DNA of 64,000 nucleotides from Ruminococcus sp. (lineage in GTDB: Bacteria > Bacillota > Clostridia > Oscillospirales > Ruminococcaceae). Positions within the stretch are counted from its first letter, which is position 1. Each line of letters starts with the position of its first letter. Below are positions 61,229 to 64,000 of this stretch, piece by piece. The DNA lies in the NCBI GenBank assembly GCA_015066875.1, contig SVNM01000003.1, positions 19,091 to 83,090 on the forward strand, in the 5' to 3' direction. Under the pieces are notes generated by a model. That model was not told where the DNA came from and searched no databases. It saw nothing but the letters and a program-made list of their open reading frames with translations. The translations under genes were made by a program, and so were the position numbers.

Positions 61229-61230
61229 TC

Positions 61231-61299
61231 GTAGGGACACAGCGTGCTGTGTCCGTGATTGATAATTATTAATGGGACGATGAAACTGTCGTCCCCTAC
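61231..61299. repeat. Two small palindromes before purD
   Basis: GTAGGGACACAGC..GCTGTGTCC (61231-61254) and GGGACGATG..TCGTCCCCTAC (61274-61299). Together with 60846-60912 they flank the broken gene on both sides. Confidence 0.75.
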
Positions 61300-61337
61300 A
61301 AAATGTATATACACAACATAAAGGAGGTCTATCCCCC

Positions 61338-62624
61338 ATGAAAAACATATTAGTAGTCGGCGGTGGCGGTCGTGAGCACGCTATCATTATGAAGCTCGCT
61401 GAAAGCAGTCACGTCGGCAAAATCTACTGTACTCCCGGAAACGGCGGTATATCAAAATACGCAGAGTGCTTTAATGTAGGCGCCACCGATGTTGAAGGCG
61501 TTGTTGCTCTCGCTAAGGAGCTTAAACCCGATATGGTTGTAGTTGCTCCCGATGATCCGCTTGTTCTCGGAATGGTTGACGCTCTGCAGGCTGAGGGCTT
61601 TATGACCTTCGGACCTAAGGCGAATTCTGCAATTATTGAAGGCTCTAAGGTTTTCTCCAAGGAGCTTATGAAAAAATACAATATCCCCACAGCCTTCTAT
61701 GAGGTTTTCACAGAAAGCGATAAGGCTATCGCTTACCTTAAGGAACAGAACAGCTATCCCGCTGTTATCAAGGCTGACGGTCTTGCTCTGGGAAAGGGCG
61801 TTATCATCGCTCAGAATGAGGAGGAGGCTGTACAGGCTGTTCACGATATGATCGACGAGCTGAAATTCGGCAAGAGCTCTGCACGTATCGTTATTGAGGA
61901 GTTCCTCACAGGTCCTGAGGTTTCTGTTCTTTCATTCACAGACGGAAAAACTATGGTTCCTATGATTTCTTCAATGGACCACAAGCGTGCTCTTGACGGT
62001 GATGAGGGACTCAACACAGGTGGTATGGGTACTGTTTCACCTAACCCCTACTACTCTGAGGACATCGCAAAGCAGTGTATGGAGACTATCTTTATCCCCA
62101 CAATGAACGCTATGAACGCTGAAGGTCGTACCTTCGAGGGCTGTCTCTATTTCGGACTTATGCTTACTCCCAAGGGACCTAAGGTTATTGAGTATAACTG
62201 CCGTTTCGGCGATCCCGAAACTCAGGTTGTTCTTCCTATGCTTGACGCTGACCTTTACGAAATTTTTGAGGCTATATACAATCACGAGCTCGATAAGCTT
62301 GACATCAAGTGGCATAAGGGAAGCTGTGCCTGCGTTGTTATGGCAAGCGGAGGCTATCCCGAAAGCTATCCCAAGGGTATCGAAATGAACGGCTTTGACG
62401 AAAAGGGACAGGTTGAGGGCTGTTTTGTTTACCATGCAGGTACAAAGCTCTCAGATGACGGAAAGTTCCTCACAAACGGCGGACGCGTTATCGGTGTTAC
62501 CGCTAAGGGCGATACACTTCAGAATGCTCTTGATACAGCTTATGAGGGTGTAAATAAAATATCATTTGAAGGTGCACACTACAGAAAAGATATCGGTCAG
62601 AGAGCACTTAAGGCTCTCGGATAA
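61338..62624 (+). CDS. purD: Phosphoribosylamine-glycine ligase
   Basis: 428 aa. VVGGGGREHAI at residues 5-15, ATP-grasp region AVIKADGLALGKGVIIA, and GCLYFGLMLTPKGPKVIEYN with the metal-binding CRFGDPETQVVLP. Makes GAR. AAGGAGG precedes ATG. No terminator is clear before the next gene, 9 bp on. Confidence 0.96.
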   Translation: MKNILVVGGGGREHAIIMKLAESSHVGKIYCTPGNGGISKYAECFNVGATDVEGVVALAKELKPDMVVVAPDDPLVLGMVDALQAEGFMTFGPKANSAIIEGSKVFSKELMKKYNIPTAFYEVFTESDKAIAYLKEQNSYPAVIKADGLALGKGVIIAQNEEEAVQAVHDMIDELKFGKSSARIVIEEFLTGPEVSVLSFTDGKTMVPMISSMDHKRALDGDEGLNTGGMGTVSPNPYYSEDIAKQCMETIFIPTMNAMNAEGRTFEGCLYFGLMLTPKGPKVIEYNCRFGDPETQVVLPMLDADLYEIFEAIYNHELDKLDIKWHKGSCACVVMASGGYPESYPKGIEMNGFDEKGQVEGCFVYHAGTKLSDDGKFLTNGGRVIGVTAKGDTLQNALDTAYEGVNKISFEGAHYRKDIGQRALKALG

Positions 62625-62633
62625 GGAGCTGTT

Positions 62634-63248
62634 ATGCACGAAAAGCTGTCAAGAGGTCTTACTCTGGGACTTGCAGGCAATCTGTTCTTTATTCTTTTCG
62701 GAATAGTCTGCTACATCTACTACAAAACCTATGATCCATACAGCATTATGATGCCATTTATGGAGGCTGTTGCCTACATTTGTGAAGCTCTTGGATTTAT
62801 CTGCCTGCTGATTGCGATTATCAATATCGGCAGAGCTGTAAGAATGAGAAAATGGATCAAGATAGGCTTTCCAATTTATATTGCGGTGGAGCTTGTGCTG
62901 ATGATTATGGAGCTTAACTCTCAGTATTTAAGCTTCTATAAGCCCTATTCGCTTACTCTGGCAATACTTCACGCGGTTTTTTCAGCACTGGTATGCTTCT
63001 CATTCCTTTCGCTTGATCCCGGAAAGGTTCCCTTTGAGGTTGTCATTACAGTAGCAATCGGAATTATGCTGGGCGGTATGCTTGGCAATATTCTGGGAAT
63101 AAGAATTTATTTCAGTATTATCACAAATGCCTTTGCCTATGTTTTCCTTTTCGGAGCTATCAAGTGGCTTCTTTCAAGAGAAATGATCGAGATAGACTGT
63201 CACGGCGATAAAGCACGTGTTGCAGAATTTAAAAGCACTTTGTTCTGA
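62634..63248 (+). CDS. Six-to-seven-helix membrane protein of unknown function
   Basis: 204 aa with hydrophobic segments near 15-33, 45-64, 78-96, 102-122, 132-153 and 157-175. Ends in a short charged tail. Co-transcribed with purD by spacing. No motif recognised. Confidence 0.7.
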   Translation: MHEKLSRGLTLGLAGNLFFILFGIVCYIYYKTYDPYSIMMPFMEAVAYICEALGFICLLIAIINIGRAVRMRKWIKIGFPIYIAVELVLMIMELNSQYLSFYKPYSLTLAILHAVFSALVCFSFLSLDPGKVPFEVVITVAIGIMLGGMLGNILGIRIYFSIITNAFAYVFLFGAIKWLLSREMIEIDCHGDKARVAEFKSTLF

Positions 63249-63260
63249 TTTGCAAAAATT

Positions 63261-63300
63261 CAGCCACTTCCCTGTTTTATGGAAAGTGGCTGTTATTTTT
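63261..63300. terminator. Bidirectional terminator between convergent genes
   Basis: CAGCCACTT.CC / GG.AAGTGGCTG stem, followed by TTATTTTTTATT on the plus side and A-rich on the other side. Confidence 0.82.
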
Positions 63301-63961
63301 TATTAAAAAGCCTGTAGCGTGAAGCAAACGAGTCTGTCAGACTGCATAAGAGCTCGTAGTTTGTAAGAGCTTTTTCACCTGCTGTCCTTCGCAGAGTCAT
63401 TTCTACTCCCGATGAAGTTGTTATGTTTTTTTCAGCAATAAGCGGATAAAGTCTGCTGTTGAGACTGTCAAGGAGAGTGTAATCTGTCAGGCACAGCAGA
63501 ATACCTGTGCATAGATATTTAAAGCCCGCATTTTTTACTGTGAAGCCTTTGAATTTCAGAAAGAACTCTATTTCGCTTTCAAGACGGTATTCACTGTCAA
63601 AACCAAGCATTCCTGATATCAGCCTGTAAAGCTCCTGAATACCAATGGGCATACCTATTATATAGTCAGCAGATATATTCACAAGAAGCTGTGCAGAATT
63701 TCCGCCTGTAACATTAGTGCAGACTATAATCCTTGCCTGCTCGCTTGTCTTTTTTATTCCGCTTATGAGCAACCGCTCTTTATCTGAAATACTGCCTGAA
63801 AAAATAATCACTGTTTCGGGCGGTTCGCTTTTTATTTCATTTACAAGACATCGGTAATCCTTATGTCTGAAATATTTTATATCAGTTTTTTTCTCAAGAT
63901 AACGTGAAAAAAGTCTGCCGTAATAAGAAGTATTATCGCAGACAACTATCCTCTCAGACAT
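63293..63961 (-). CDS. Spo0A-like regulator with degenerate receiver
   Basis: 222 aa. The C-terminal 100 residues (FTVKNAGFKYLCTGILLC, LDSLNSRLYPLIAEKNITTS, SGVEMTLRRT) follow the Spo0A DNA-binding domain pattern GYxYLxxAI..LYPxIAxKxxTTxxxVExAIR. The N-terminal part resembles a receiver but where the phosphoacceptor Asp should be it reads TVIIFSGSISD, and the acidic pair near the start is only CDN. It is probably not phosphorylated. Likely a Spo0A paralogue with an altered control mode. The full frame fits in the window; its promoter region is mostly cut off. Confidence 0.75.
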   Translation of the reverse strand: MSERIVVCDNTSYYGRLFSRYLEKKTDIKYFRHKDYRCLVNEIKSEPPETVIIFSGSISDKERLLISGIKKTSEQARIIVCTNVTGGNSAQLLVNISADYIIGMPIGIQELYRLISGMLGFDSEYRLESEIEFFLKFKGFTVKNAGFKYLCTGILLCLTDYTLLDSLNSRLYPLIAEKNITTSSGVEMTLRRTAGEKALTNYELLCSLTDSFASRYRLFNKK

Positions 63962-64000
63962 AAAAACTCACCCGCTTTCAGTTCATATTCCTATAAATAT

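Noticed and set aside
1-64000. tRNA or rRNA genes
   Set aside because: I saw no cloverleaf with T-arm GGTTCGAATCC-like sequence and no rRNA signature; a tRNAscan run would be decisive.

Overview
The window looks like chromosome of a cellulosome-forming, low-to-mid GC Firmicute of the Ruminococcus group (Oscillospiraceae), close in style to R. flavefaciens. The evidence is eight secreted proteins carrying dockerin (calcium-loop) modules, Thr-rich linkers, a GH5 glucanase, a PL11 rhamnogalacturonan lyase, BspA-type leucine-rich-repeat proteins, and gene neighbourhoods typical of clostridia (darA-holB-ricT, coaD-rsmD). This is inferred from protein content only; there is no rRNA in the window.

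Layout. 1-1.2 kb: end of nadB plus nadC (NAD synthesis). 1.7-3.9 kb: a dockerin GDSL esterase and a membrane protein. 4.1-7.1 kb: a metal-uptake ABC operon headed by its own Fur/Zur-family regulator, with an operator at the promoter. 7.2-7.9 kb: a divergent two-gene unit (coiled coil plus sigma region 4) with two LexA-like boxes. 7.9-12.9 kb: PLP decarboxylase, darA, holB, ricT, queH and a TPR protein. 13.3-16.1 kb: a SpoIVFB-like protease pair, radA and a zinc ribbon. 16.3-22.7 kb: a plant-polysaccharide locus (PL11, GH5, and a divergent periplasmic-binding/GGDEF-like/AraC regulator). 23-31 kb: amidase, prfB, a coiled-coil protein, coaD, rsmD, a zinc-ribbon protein, a CotH-like lipoprotein and a RING-type membrane protein. 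31-39 kb: htpG under a perfect CIRCE element, a rhomboid-like protein, two LRR-dockerin proteins, a SUKH protein and metG. 39-46 kb: two more LRR-dockerin proteins, uvrC, a candidate small RNA and a TPR protein. 46-51 kb: a large low-complexity repeat protein behind a long leader, a polyprenyl glycosyltransferase and a WG-like protein. 51-62.6 kb: a purine cluster (purE, HAD, purC, purF-like, purM, purN, PurO-like cyclohydrolase, AICAR formyltransferase, purD) interrupted by an expansin, a lipoprotein, a DUF3592-like protein and a broken small gene. The window ends with a membrane protein and a degenerate Spo0A-like regulator.

The most striking signal is a family of five about 300-bp nested-hairpin repeats (starting at 1256, 12951, 14162, 22681 and 27197). 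Each lies directly after a gene, in the place of the loop of an intrinsic terminator. The outermost 5-11 bp differ completely from copy to copy, yet within each copy the two ends pair with each other and lead into a T run. The central stem also shows compensatory changes between copies. Two copies carry a second, smaller multi-hairpin element nested in a side arm. A second family of tiny palindromes, GTAGGGG..CCCCTAC or similar, clusters at 25.1-25.4 kb and 60.8-61.3 kb.

Other points worth checking: a PurF homologue without the N-terminal glutaminase cysteine; IMP formation split over two separate genes; prfB without the usual frameshift but with a four-codon AUG..UGA mini-ORF built like its own start region; three distinguishable dockerin classes; and two candidate transcription-attenuating leaders.
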